Of a DNA stretch of 64,000 nucleotides, positions 56,734 through 64,000 are shown piece by piece. Every line of letters begins with the position of its first letter. Position 1 is the first letter of the stretch. Source of the stretch: Mycobacterium sp. SVM_VP21 (GTDB lineage: Bacteria > Actinomycetota > Actinomycetes > Mycobacteriales > Mycobacteriaceae); NCBI GenBank assembly GCA_024758765.1, contig CP101406.1:4092001-4156000 (forward strand), read 5' to 3'. A model generated the notes under the pieces. That model did not search any database, was not told where the DNA came from, and was given only the letters and a program-made list of their open reading frames with translations. The translations under genes and the position numbers were made by a program.

Positions 56734-58902
56734 GTGTCGTCGGCTGAGTCGGGCCCTGAGCCCCCACCAGAGCCGTCCGCGCCCACGGTCTGGCCCGGAA
56801 ACAGCTATCCGCTGGGCGCGGTATACGACGGAGCCGGCACCAACTTCGCGGTGTTCTCCGAAGTCGCCGAGCGTGTCGAACTCTGCCTGATCGACGACCG
56901 CGACCACACCGAGACCCGGATCGGTCTCGACGAGGTAGACGGCTACGTCTGGCACGCGTACCTGCCCGGCGTCGGCCCCGGTCAGCACTACGGTTTCCGG
57001 GTACACGGCCCGTTCGACCCCGCCGCTGGCCACCGCTGCGACCCCAGCAAGCTGCTGCTGGACCCGTACGGCAAGGCCTTTCACGGCGCCTTCGACTTCG
57101 GTCCGGAACTGTTCTCCTACGACCTGGCCAATCCCGACAATGGTGCTGAGCCCCCCGCACTCGACTCGTTGGGCCACACCATGACCAGCGTGGTGATCAA
57201 CCCCTACTTCGACTGGGCGGCCGACCGATCACCGCGCACCCCGTATCACCAGACGCTCATCTACGAGGCGCACGTCAAGGGCATGACCCAGACCCACCCG
57301 GGTGTTCCGGCCGAACTACGCGGCACCTACGCCGGGCTGGCGCATCCGGTGATCATCGATCACCTCAAGTCGCTGAACGTCACAGCCATCGAGCTGATGC
57401 CGGTCCACCAGTTCCTGCACGATCAGCGGCTGCTGCAGCTGGGACTGCGAAACTACTGGGGGTACAACACATTCGGCTTCTTCGCGCCGCACAACGAGTA
57501 CGCGGCCAACCGTCAGGCCGGCGGTGCGGTGGCCGAGTTCAAGGCGATGGTGCGCGCGTTCCATCAAGCCGGCATCGAGGTGATCCTCGACGTGGTCTAC
57601 AACCACACCGCCGAAGGCAACCACCTGGGCCCGACGCTGAACTTCCGCGGAATCGACAACGCCGCCTACTACCGCCTCGACGAGGACGACCTGCGGCACT
57701 ACACCGACTACACGGGAACCGGCAACAGTCTCAACGCCCGTCATCCGCATACCCTGCAGCTGATCATGGATTCGTTGCGCTACTGGGTAACCGAGATGCA
57801 CGTCGACGGTTTCCGTTTCGACCTGGCCTCCACCCTGGCTCGGGAATTGCACGACGTCGATCGGCTGTCGGCATTCTTCGACCTGGTGCAACAGGACCCG
57901 GTGGTCAGCCAGGTGAAGCTGATCGCCGAGCCCTGGGACGTCGGCGAAGGCGGCTACCAGGTGGGCAACTTCCCCGGGCTGTGGACGGAATGGAACGGCA
58001 AATACCGCGACACGGTGCGCGACTACTGGCGTGGCGAGCCGGAAACCCTCGGCGAGTTCGCCTCCCGCCTGACCGGCTCCTCGGACCTCTACGAGGCGAC
58101 CGGGCGACGTCCCAGCGCAAGCATCAACTTCGTCACCTGCCACGACGGTTTCACGCTGGCGGATTTGGTGTCCTACAACGAGAAACACAACGAAGCCAAC
58201 GGCGAGGACAACCGCGACGGCGAGAGCCACAACCGGTCGTGGAACTGTGGTGTGGAGGGTCCGACCGACGACCCCGCGATCCTGGCCTTGCGGGCCCACC
58301 AGGTCCGCAACATCATGGCGACCCTATTGATCAGCCAGGGCACCCCGATGATCCTGCACGGCGACGAGATGGGCCGCTCCCAGCGCGGCAACAACAACGT
58401 CTACTGCCAAGACTCCGAATTGTCCTGGATGGACTGGACGCTGGCTGAACACAACGCCGACCAACTCGCATTCACGCGCGCGATGACCGCGTTGCGCGCC
58501 GCACACCCGGTGTTCCGTCGGCGTCGGTTCTTCGAGGGCCGGCCGATCTGCGGGGGCGACGAGGTGCGTGACATCGCCTGGCTGACCCCGGCCGGCGACG
58601 AGATGACTCAGCAGGACTGGGGCAGCGAATTCGGCAGGTGCGTCATGGTTTTCCTCAACGGCGAGGCCTTGCCGGAACCGGATCTGCGCGGGCAACGGAT
58701 CATCGACGACTCATTTCTGTTGTGCTTCAACGCCGGTGAGACACCGGTGGACTTCGTGACGCCCAATACCGATTACGCACAGGTCTGGACCGCGGTGATC
58801 GACACCGCGCATCCGGCCGGCAGCACTGACCTGGTGGTTGACGCCGGGCAGGCGGTAACGGTGATGGGACGCTCGCTGACCGTGCTGTGCAAGAGCCGGT
58901 GA
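56734..58902 (+). CDS. treX: Glycogen debranching enzyme TreX/GlgX
   Basis: 722 residues. GH13 isoamylase-type enzyme that cleaves alpha-1,6 branches. An N-terminal CBM48-like domain precedes the catalytic barrel. Catalytic residues: Asp in 'VDGFRFDLAS', Glu in 'LIAEPWDVGEGG' and Asp in 'FVTCHDGFTLADL'. The start is a GTG. In Mtb it is followed by treY and treZ, which make trehalose from the debranched glucan; they are absent here and VapBC follows directly. Confidence 0.95.
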   Translation: MSSAESGPEPPPEPSAPTVWPGNSYPLGAVYDGAGTNFAVFSEVAERVELCLIDDRDHTETRIGLDEVDGYVWHAYLPGVGPGQHYGFRVHGPFDPAAGHRCDPSKLLLDPYGKAFHGAFDFGPELFSYDLANPDNGAEPPALDSLGHTMTSVVINPYFDWAADRSPRTPYHQTLIYEAHVKGMTQTHPGVPAELRGTYAGLAHPVIIDHLKSLNVTAIELMPVHQFLHDQRLLQLGLRNYWGYNTFGFFAPHNEYAANRQAGGAVAEFKAMVRAFHQAGIEVILDVVYNHTAEGNHLGPTLNFRGIDNAAYYRLDEDDLRHYTDYTGTGNSLNARHPHTLQLIMDSLRYWVTEMHVDGFRFDLASTLARELHDVDRLSAFFDLVQQDPVVSQVKLIAEPWDVGEGGYQVGNFPGLWTEWNGKYRDTVRDYWRGEPETLGEFASRLTGSSDLYEATGRRPSASINFVTCHDGFTLADLVSYNEKHNEANGEDNRDGESHNRSWNCGVEGPTDDPAILALRAHQVRNIMATLLISQGTPMILHGDEMGRSQRGNNNVYCQDSELSWMDWTLAEHNADQLAFTRAMTALRAAHPVFRRRRFFEGRPICGGDEVRDIAWLTPAGDEMTQQDWGSEFGRCVMVFLNGEALPEPDLRGQRIIDDSFLLCFNAGETPVDFVTPNTDYAQVWTAVIDTAHPAGSTDLVVDAGQAVTVMGRSLTVLCKSR

Positions 58903-58906
58903 GCTG

Positions 58907-59305
58907 CTAATCGGTTGACAGCAGGTCCGCCACATCGCTGTGCAGTTGCGCCATGCCCTGGTCGAAGGTGGCGAGCCGCCCGCTGTGGGATCTGGCCAGT
59001 TGGGCCAGGTACGCGTCGGTCACCTGCCGATGGCCGATGACGCCGGTGAAACTGACCTCGGTGAACGGCAGACTGTCCGGCCAGAATTCGTGTCGGGGAT
59101 CGCGTGTCACGGCACCGACGAACTCCCTCGCAGTCGCGGCCGTCTGCCCCTGCCTGATCAGTAGGCGGACAAGGCTGCCCTGGGTAATGGGGCACGTCGC
59201 AAAGGCGGAACTGGTCGCGGCGAGCCACCGCTCGGCCGGGCCGTGGTGAACATGGTCTTCGACCAGCAGTGCTACCAGCACGTTGGCGTCGAGCAGTGTG
59301 GTCAA
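58907..59305 (-). CDS. vapC: VapC-type PIN-domain ribonuclease toxin
   Basis: 132 residues. PIN-domain acidic residues are Asp6 ('LLDANVLVAL'), Asp97 ('QVTDAYLAQLA') and Asp115 ('LATFDQGMA'). The second conserved acid is a Gln here ('CPITQGSLVRLL', Gln42), which some PIN families tolerate. VapC cleaves tRNA or rRNA. The ATG overlaps the vapB stop as ATGA. It is not the same lineage as Mtb VapC11, which lies in the equivalent place. Confidence 0.85.
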   Translation of the reverse strand: MTTLLDANVLVALLVEDHVHHGPAERWLAATSSAFATCPITQGSLVRLLIRQGQTAATAREFVGAVTRDPRHEFWPDSLPFTEVSFTGVIGHRQVTDAYLAQLARSHSGRLATFDQGMAQLHSDVADLLSTD

Positions 59306-59529
59306 CCCTCGTCCTCCAGGGATCGGACATCCTCAGAGGTCACCACGGTGCCGAGATGTATCACCGGAAGGCCGGTCACGTGACTTTCGTGTACGCGCGC
59401 GTCAGCGCCCTGGCCCAAGCCGCGCCGCATCAGATCGGCGATCGTCTCACTGATCGTGCGGCGGGTGTCCCGCGCAATCGCCTGCGCCTGTCGGTGCAAG
59501 TCGTCGGGCAGATCCACAGTCGTCCGCAT
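59302..59529 (-). CDS. vapB: VapB-type ribbon-helix-helix antitoxin
   Basis: 75 residues. The ribbon-helix-helix start 'MRTTVDLPDDLHRQAQAIAR' and 'RTISETIADLMRRGL' is followed by a linker that would wrap VapC ('PVIHLGTVVTSEDVRSLED'). The upstream palindromes at 59539-59564 are its likely operator. Confidence 0.87.
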   Translation of the reverse strand: MRTTVDLPDDLHRQAQAIARDTRRTISETIADLMRRGLGQGADARVHESHVTGLPVIHLGTVVTSEDVRSLEDEG

Positions 59530-59538
59530 CGCAACATC

Positions 59539-59564
59539 TTAGCATCGGCGCATCATGATGCTGA
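59539..59564. promoter_or_regulatory. vapBC operator palindromes
   Basis: TTAGCATC (59539-59546) and GATGCTGA (59557-59564) form an inverted repeat with one mismatch, and a perfect 12-bp palindrome GCATCATGATGC (59550-59561) overlaps the right arm. They lie between vapB and the divergent DinB-like gene, which starts 2 bp further on. Confidence 0.6.
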
Positions 59565-59565
59565 G

Positions 59566-60162
59566 ATGGGCGATCACCGGGCCCCCGACAGTGGCGACAA
59601 TGAAATGGTGAACGGCAACGGGATACCGCCATTGGCCGGCGAAGACCATGTCTGCGCGACCTGCGCCCTGACGTACGCCGACATCACCATCGAGCGTGCT
59701 GTCGATGAGATCAAGCGGCTGCCGCCGGCGGTCCTCCGCGACGTGGCTGCCCTGAGCGCCGATGCCCGGCGGCTACGACTGGATCCGTCGGAGTGGTCTG
59801 TCACCGAATACGTCTGCCATCTGCGCGACGTCTACATGGCCTCGACGATCCGACTTCACCGCATCCGCACCGAGGATCGACCGGCGGTCGAGCCGCTGTT
59901 CAACGACCTACGGGCGGTGAGATTTCGCTACAACGAGTGTGACCCGATCGGGATCGTCGACGAACTCGCATCGGCCGTCGCCGGATTCCTCGACGAGGTA
60001 GCCCGGACCATCGGACAAGACTGGGACCGCACCGCGACCCGTCTGCCGGGCGAGACGCGCTCCGCTCGTTGGATTGTCCGCCAAGCGATGCACGAAGGGA
60101 TTCACCATCTCGCCGACATCCGTCGGATCGCCGGCAGCGTGCCCCCTGGCTCACCCTCCTGA
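59566..60162 (+). CDS. DinB-superfamily metal-binding protein
   Basis: 198 residues, four-helix bundle of the DinB/YfiT type. The metal-binding histidines are in 'WSVTEYVCHLRDVY' and 'HEGIHHLADIRRI'. Members often act as thiol-dependent S-transferases or unknown hydrolases. The ATG at 59566 is used; an internal ATG at 59605 ('MVNGNGIPP') is possible because neither has a good binding site. It overlaps the ThrE-like gene tail to tail by 12 bp. Confidence 0.78.
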   Translation: MGDHRAPDSGDNEMVNGNGIPPLAGEDHVCATCALTYADITIERAVDEIKRLPPAVLRDVAALSADARRLRLDPSEWSVTEYVCHLRDVYMASTIRLHRIRTEDRPAVEPLFNDLRAVRFRYNECDPIGIVDELASAVAGFLDEVARTIGQDWDRTATRLPGETRSARWIVRQAMHEGIHHLADIRRIAGSVPPGSPS

Positions 60163-61512
60163 ATGACCCAACCGGCGCCCGAAGTAGCGAATGCCGGCGA
60201 GCTGCGGGATGCGATACGGGCTGCGGAGACGACGCGTCGCCTGCCCACGTCCACGCAGGTGATAGCGGCCGAGTTCGCGTCGCACCGAGGGCGCCAGCAA
60301 CGGCCCCAACACCGCGCCGGCGCCGAGGGCCAGTGCCAGCCCGGCGGCCATCCCCAGTGAGCCTCCGGCGTTGGGCTGCCCGTTGACCAGTTGCACGAAG
60401 CCGCGGAACAGGGTCAGCCCGGGGACCAGCGGGATGATGCCGGCCATGATGATCACCAGCGGCGTGACGCGCAGCCGGGGCGCAAGCAGGGTGCCGACCA
60501 GACCGGTCGCCGCGGCGGCCGCAAATGAGCTCACGATCGGATTGGCCTGCACCAGTTGCAGCCCGAAGAACAGCAACGTTGCGGTCGCCCCGGCAAGTCC
60601 GGCCGCCAGGGCCGCCTTGAGTTGCGCATAGCCCGCGACAGCGGCGGCGGCCGCACCGATCGCGCCGGCCAGGAGGTAGACCGGGACGCTCAGCGCCGCG
60701 ACCGGCATCTCGGGGCTCACCCGGACTTGCACTCCGAACGCCCCGCCGATCTGCACCGCGATCGAGACGCCGACCAGGATGCCGACCGACAGCAGCAGGA
60801 TGTCCATGCCCCGCGAGACGGCCGTGAGTTGGTAGCCGGTGATGGCGTCCTGCACCGAGCCGACGGTGGCCAGCCCGGACAACAGCACCACGATGTTGGC
60901 GGCCACCACCGGCGATACCGGGGTTCCGGCGGGCAGCCAGCCGGCGGCGTGCAGGCTGATGGCGACCCCGGTGGCCACCGCGGCGGCGACGACTTGCTGG
61001 AACAGCAGTGGCAGCTGCCAGCCGTTGAGTACACGGCCGATCCGGTCGATCAGGGCGGTGGTGACCGCCGAAACCAGGGCCACCAGCGGACCGGCGCCGA
61101 TCAGTACGGCGAAGCCACCGGCCATCACCGCCCAGCCGGCGGTGGCGACCCACCGGGGATAGGGATGAGCGGCCCGGTTCACGATGTCCAGCTGCTGCTG
61201 CACCCACTCGGGATCGGGCGTCGTGTTCACGACATGCTCGGCGAGATCGGTGGCCAGCTGCAGCCGCGTGTAGTCCAGTGAGCGCGACTGCACCAGATAC
61301 ATCGCGGTGACCGGGGCGCCCGGCACCCCTCGCGGTACCGACACCCGGATCGAGTTCGCCATGATGTCCACCTGGGTCTGCGGCAGCCCGTAGGCGGTGG
61401 CGATGGCGAGCATGCTCGAGGCGACGTCGGCGGTTCCCGCCTGTGAGCCCAACAGCAGCTGCCCGAATCGCAGGGCGATATCGAGAACCCGCCGGACGTC
61501 GGTTTCATCCAT
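60151..61512 (-). CDS. ThrE-family threonine/serine exporter
   Basis: 453 residues. A soluble N-terminal part of about 110 residues with 'DVASSMLAIATAYGLPQTQ' (ThrE domain), then about ten membrane helices. The family exports threonine and serine in corynebacteria. The ATG at 61512 has GGAGA eight bases upstream; an ATG at 61536 adds eight residues. The neighbour ilvA consumes threonine, so the pair may balance threonine levels. Confidence 0.85.
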   Translation of the reverse strand: MDETDVRRVLDIALRFGQLLLGSQAGTADVASSMLAIATAYGLPQTQVDIMANSIRVSVPRGVPGAPVTAMYLVQSRSLDYTRLQLATDLAEHVVNTTPDPEWVQQQLDIVNRAAHPYPRWVATAGWAVMAGGFAVLIGAGPLVALVSAVTTALIDRIGRVLNGWQLPLLFQQVVAAAVATGVAISLHAAGWLPAGTPVSPVVAANIVVLLSGLATVGSVQDAITGYQLTAVSRGMDILLLSVGILVGVSIAVQIGGAFGVQVRVSPEMPVAALSVPVYLLAGAIGAAAAAVAGYAQLKAALAAGLAGATATLLFFGLQLVQANPIVSSFAAAAATGLVGTLLAPRLRVTPLVIIMAGIIPLVPGLTLFRGFVQLVNGQPNAGGSLGMAAGLALALGAGAVLGPLLAPSVRRELGRYHLRGRGQATRRLRSPYRIPQLAGIRYFGRRLGHSGG

Positions 61513-61594
61513 GCGCGTTGTCTCCGATGACACCATGAGGCGTCGGCTACCCGTTCGGCGCCCGGAGCTCACCTGCTGCGGCGGATCCGCGTCT

Positions 61595-62908
61595 CTACAG
61601 CAGGTAGCGATACGCCGGAGAGCCGGGCTCCAGTGGCTCGACGTGGATCTCCGAGGTGCGCATGCGCTCCAGCAGTCCGTCGAGATCGGCGGCCGATCCC
61701 AGTTGCACGCCGACCAGGGCCTCACCGGTCTCCCGGTTGTTGCGCTTGACGTACTCGAACAGCGTGACGTCGTCGCCGGGCCCGAGAACCTCGTCGAGGA
61801 AGCGCCGCAGCGCCCCCGGTTCCTGGGGGAAGTCGACCAGGAAGTAGTGCTTGAGGCCCAGGTGCACCAGCGAGCGCTCCAGGATCTCGCCGTACCGGGA
61901 GACGTCGTTGTTGCCACCGGAGATCAGGCACACCACCGTCGAACCCGGGGAAATGTCAGCCTCCAGCAGGCCGGCCACCGACAGGGCGCCCGCCGGCTCG
62001 GCGATGATCCCCTCGTTCTGGTACAGGTCGAGCATCGCGGTGCACACCGCACCTTCGTCGACGGTGGTCACCGACACCATGTCGCCGGCTCCGGACAGCA
62101 CGGCGTACGGCAACGCACCGGCGCGCCGGACGGCCGCCCCGTCGACGAACTGGTCGACATGGTCCAGGCTCACCAGTTCCCCAGCGGCCAGCGCAGCCAT
62201 CATCGAGGCGGCTCCGGCCGGTTCGATGCCCAGCACGGCACTGTTGGCGGTGCGCTCCGCCAGGTAGGTGGTGATGCCCGAGATGCAGCCGCCGCCGCCG
62301 ACCGGCACGATCACCAGGTCCGGTTCGGTGTTGAGCTGGTCGAGGATCTCCACCGCGATGGTGCCCTGGCCCGCCATCGTCCGCAGGTCGTCGTAGGGCG
62401 GCACCAGGGTGGCACCGGTGCGGGCGACATCGGCCAGGGCCGCCTCCGCGGCCAGGTCGTAAGTCGCGCCGCCGACGATCAGCTCGATGAATTCGCCGCC
62501 GTGGTAGCGGATGCGGTCACGCTTCTGCTTCGGGGTTTTGGCCGGCACGTAGACCCGGCCGTGGACACCCAGCGCCCGGCAGGCGTAGGCGAATCCCTGC
62601 GCGTGGTTGCCGGCCGACGAGCACACCACGCCGGCGGCGAGCTCGGATTCGCTGAGTTGGACCAGCAGGTTGTAGGCGCCGCGCAGCTTGTAGGACCGCA
62701 CCGACTGCAGGTCTTCGCGCTTGAGATACACGTCGGCACCGGTCAGCTCTGAGAGCCGGTCGCTGTGCTGCAACGGGGTGGGGGCGACCACGCCGGCGAT
62801 CCGCTTGGCCGCCGCGTCGATGTCGGCCGCGGTCAACGGACCCTTCAACGGGCCCTGCGCGGGGCCTGAATTGGAGCCACTTCGGTTCTGGCGCAGTTCG
62901 GCGGACAC
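61595..62908 (-). CDS. ilvA: Threonine ammonia-lyase (threonine deaminase)
   Basis: 437 residues. First step of isoleucine synthesis (threonine to 2-oxobutanoate). PLP lysine in 'SVRSYKLRGAYNLL', Ser/Asn in 'SSAGNHAQG', the glycine loop 'PVGGGGCISG'. The C-terminal 80 residues are one ACT-like regulatory domain ('HYFLVDFPQEPGALRRFLDE'). GTG start. Confidence 0.95.
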   Translation of the reverse strand: MSAELRQNRSGSNSGPAQGPLKGPLTAADIDAAAKRIAGVVAPTPLQHSDRLSELTGADVYLKREDLQSVRSYKLRGAYNLLVQLSESELAAGVVCSSAGNHAQGFAYACRALGVHGRVYVPAKTPKQKRDRIRYHGGEFIELIVGGATYDLAAEAALADVARTGATLVPPYDDLRTMAGQGTIAVEILDQLNTEPDLVIVPVGGGGCISGITTYLAERTANSAVLGIEPAGAASMMAALAAGELVSLDHVDQFVDGAAVRRAGALPYAVLSGAGDMVSVTTVDEGAVCTAMLDLYQNEGIIAEPAGALSVAGLLEADISPGSTVVCLISGGNNDVSRYGEILERSLVHLGLKHYFLVDFPQEPGALRRFLDEVLGPGDDVTLFEYVKRNNRETGEALVGVQLGSAADLDGLLERMRTSEIHVEPLEPGSPAYRYLL

Positions 62909-62936
62909 CGCAATATGGTGTCACCCAGCAGGGGGT

Positions 62937-63374
62937 TCAGCCCACCGGGGTCAGCACGAACACCGGGATCTGGCGATCGGTCTTCTCCTGGTACTCCGCG
63001 TACGGCGGGTAGGCCGCCACCGCACGTTCCCACCACGTCGCCTTCTCGTCGCCGAATACCTCGCGGGCGTCGTAGTCGCCGGTGACGGTGCCGTCCTGCA
63101 GTTCGACCCGCGAGTTCTTGACGACGTTGTAGTACCAGACCGGGTTCTTCGGGGCGCCGCCCAGCGAGGCGACGATCGCGTACTGACCCTGGTGCTCCAC
63201 CCGCATGAGCGGCGTTTTGCGCAGCTTGCCGGTCTTGGCTCCGACGGTGGTGAGCAGCACCACCGGCATGCCCTGCATCTCGGTGCCCTCGGTGCCACCG
63301 GAGGCCATGTACTTCTCTGCGTTCTCTCGAGACCAATCCCACGGGCTGGGTGCGTATTCTCCGCTCAGAGGCAT
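62937..63374 (-). CDS. F420-dependent nitroreductase family protein, Rv1558 homologue
   Basis: 145 residues, Ddn family (Ddn itself activates pretomanid). Cofactor-binding '[17 protein letters not shown]' and '[19 protein letters not shown]', then '[15 protein letters not shown]'. ATG start. It lies beside ilvA, as in Mtb (Rv1558-Rv1559). Its second paralogue in this window is at 39811. Confidence 0.92.
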   Translation of the reverse strand: MPLSGEYAPSPWDWSRENAEKYMASGGTEGTEMQGMPVVLLTTVGAKTGKLRKTPLMRVEHQGQYAIVASLGGAPKNPVWYYNVVKNSRVELQDGTVTGDYDAREVFGDEKATWWERAVAAYPPYAEYQEKTDRQIPVFVLTPVG

Positions 63375-63464
63375 TCCGCCAGCGTAGTCCGGCGACCCGA
63401 CACGATGATCCGACCAACAGATTTCGGCTGGCCTAACAATTGGTTATCGCGTACCGTTAAATCT

Positions 63465-63674
63465 ATGACTACCGCCGAGCTCTTCGGGCAGCAAGTGCCC
63501 ATCGCCGGCGTGCCCTGGCCGGCCTACAAATTGGTTGCGCTGGGCATCGGCTTGGTCGCCCTGTTGATCGTCGGTGCCGTGACATCCAACGCCGCGGCCG
63601 CGGTTCTGACCGCTGCGGGTGCCTGTACCGCGGTGTGGCTCGTCTTGGGCTCGCAGCATCCTTCGCGGCGCTGA
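63465..63674 (+). CDS. Small two-helix membrane protein
   Basis: 69 residues with two hydrophobic helices ('LVALGIGLVALLIVGAVTS' and 'AVLTAAGACTAVWLVLGS') and a short charged end 'QHPSRR'. Begins 'MTTAELFGQQVP' at an ATG after an A/T-rich stretch. Function unknown. Confidence 0.7.
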   Translation: MTTAELFGQQVPIAGVPWPAYKLVALGIGLVALLIVGAVTSNAAAAVLTAAGACTAVWLVLGSQHPSRR

Positions 63675-63737
63675 GCGCAGCTATTCCGGTTCGGTCGCCG
63701 CACCGTTCTAGAGCAATAACGACGTGGCGTTCTCCTG

Positions 63738-64000
63738 TCAGACTGCGGCGGTCGGCGTGGCTTCGGCGGCGCGGGGCTGATGCACTTGGGGCCCAGGGTC
63801 GCGGGTGTAGAGACTTTCGATCTCCTCGGCGTATTTCTCCGCGATCGGCCGTCGTTTGAGTTTCATCGTCAGCGTCACCTCATCGCCGCCGGGTTCCCAT
63901 AACGCCGGCAGGACCCGGAAACGCTTGATCTGTTCGACCCGGGACAGCTTGGCATTGCCCTCGGCGACGCCCGCGGCGATCTGTGCGATCACCCCCGGGT
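63738..64000 (-). CDS. Long-chain acyl-CoA synthetase (FadD), C-terminal end
   Basis: Only the last 87 codons are in the window; the gene continues past the right edge. The end contains 'LSRVEQIKRFRVLPALWEP', 'GDEVTLTMKLKRRPIAEKY' and 'EIESLYTRDPGPQ', the C-terminal lid domain of AMP-forming acyl-CoA synthetases with the catalytic Lys in 'MKLKRRPI'. The family matches FadD11/FadD15. Confidence 0.88.
   Translation of the reverse strand, partial: PGVIAQIAAGVAEGNAKLSRVEQIKRFRVLPALWEPGGDEVTLTMKLKRRPIAEKYAEEIESLYTRDPGPQVHQPRAAEATPTAAV

Overview
This GC-rich window comes from a slow-evolving mycobacterial chromosome (Mycobacterium sensu lato). The evidence is the Pup-ligase/PafBC cluster, the mycobacterial his-trp-nad-bio order, RipD and BioQ homologues, an F420-type nitroreductase family and many GTG starts with 4-bp stop/start overlaps. 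The exact species cannot be read from the window. Comparisons with M. tuberculosis (Mtb) below are from memory of its gene order and proteins; nothing was searched.

Layout. 1-8.8 kb: membrane protein (partial), helY, tatC, tatA, pafC, pafB, a secreted protein, pafA and pdtaR, all on the minus strand. 8.9-12.4 kb: a tRNA-Leu whose 3' end is duplicated 3.4 kb away, bracketing a decayed integrative element (integrase remnants, a frameshifted capsid fragment, an intact tyrosine recombinase and two cargo genes). 12.4-15.1 kb: a HicAB toxin-antitoxin pair and two secreted proteins, one an apparently inactive serine protease. 15.3-19.8 kb: small membrane protein, class III adenylyl cyclase, esterase and membrane proteins. 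19.8-29.1 kb: tesB, pykA, lgt, trpABC and trpE. 29.2-33.0 kb: bcp, then three coiled-coil genes in tandem. 33.1-39.7 kb: the his operon. 40.3-44.5 kb: nadABC with its NrtR-type regulator and operator. 44.6-48 kb: lipase and secreted proteins. 47.9-53.6 kb: the biotin genes bsaP-bioB and bioA/bioF/bioD with the BioQ regulator and two operators. 53.8-64 kb: inactive NlpC/P60 protein, acyltransferase, treX, VapBC, DinB-like protein, ThrE-like exporter, ilvA, F420-type protein, small membrane protein and the end of an acyl-CoA synthetase.

The genes are mostly housekeeping biosynthesis. One PriA-type HisA probably serves both histidine and tryptophan synthesis. NAD and biotin synthesis each sit beside their own repressor gene and palindromic operator.

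The most unusual structure is a 57-bp repeat family (eight units at four loci). It sits at the 3' end of cya, supplies the C-terminus and stop codon of pafC, forms a three-unit array of in-frame start codons ahead of hisF, and is inserted once, in frame, inside bioF as 19 extra residues. It behaves like a MIRU/VNTR element. The second is an island of two FilP/DivIVA-like coiled-coil paralogues plus a third coiled-coil gene, with a fossil of a second copy of the third gene, downstream of hisI. Other notable points: a shared 21-bp upstream element on two facing secreted-protein genes, six ATGCAT palindromes in the integrative element, a tRNA-Leu with a short variable arm, and loss relative to Mtb of cydABDC, treYZ and chaA from their expected positions.
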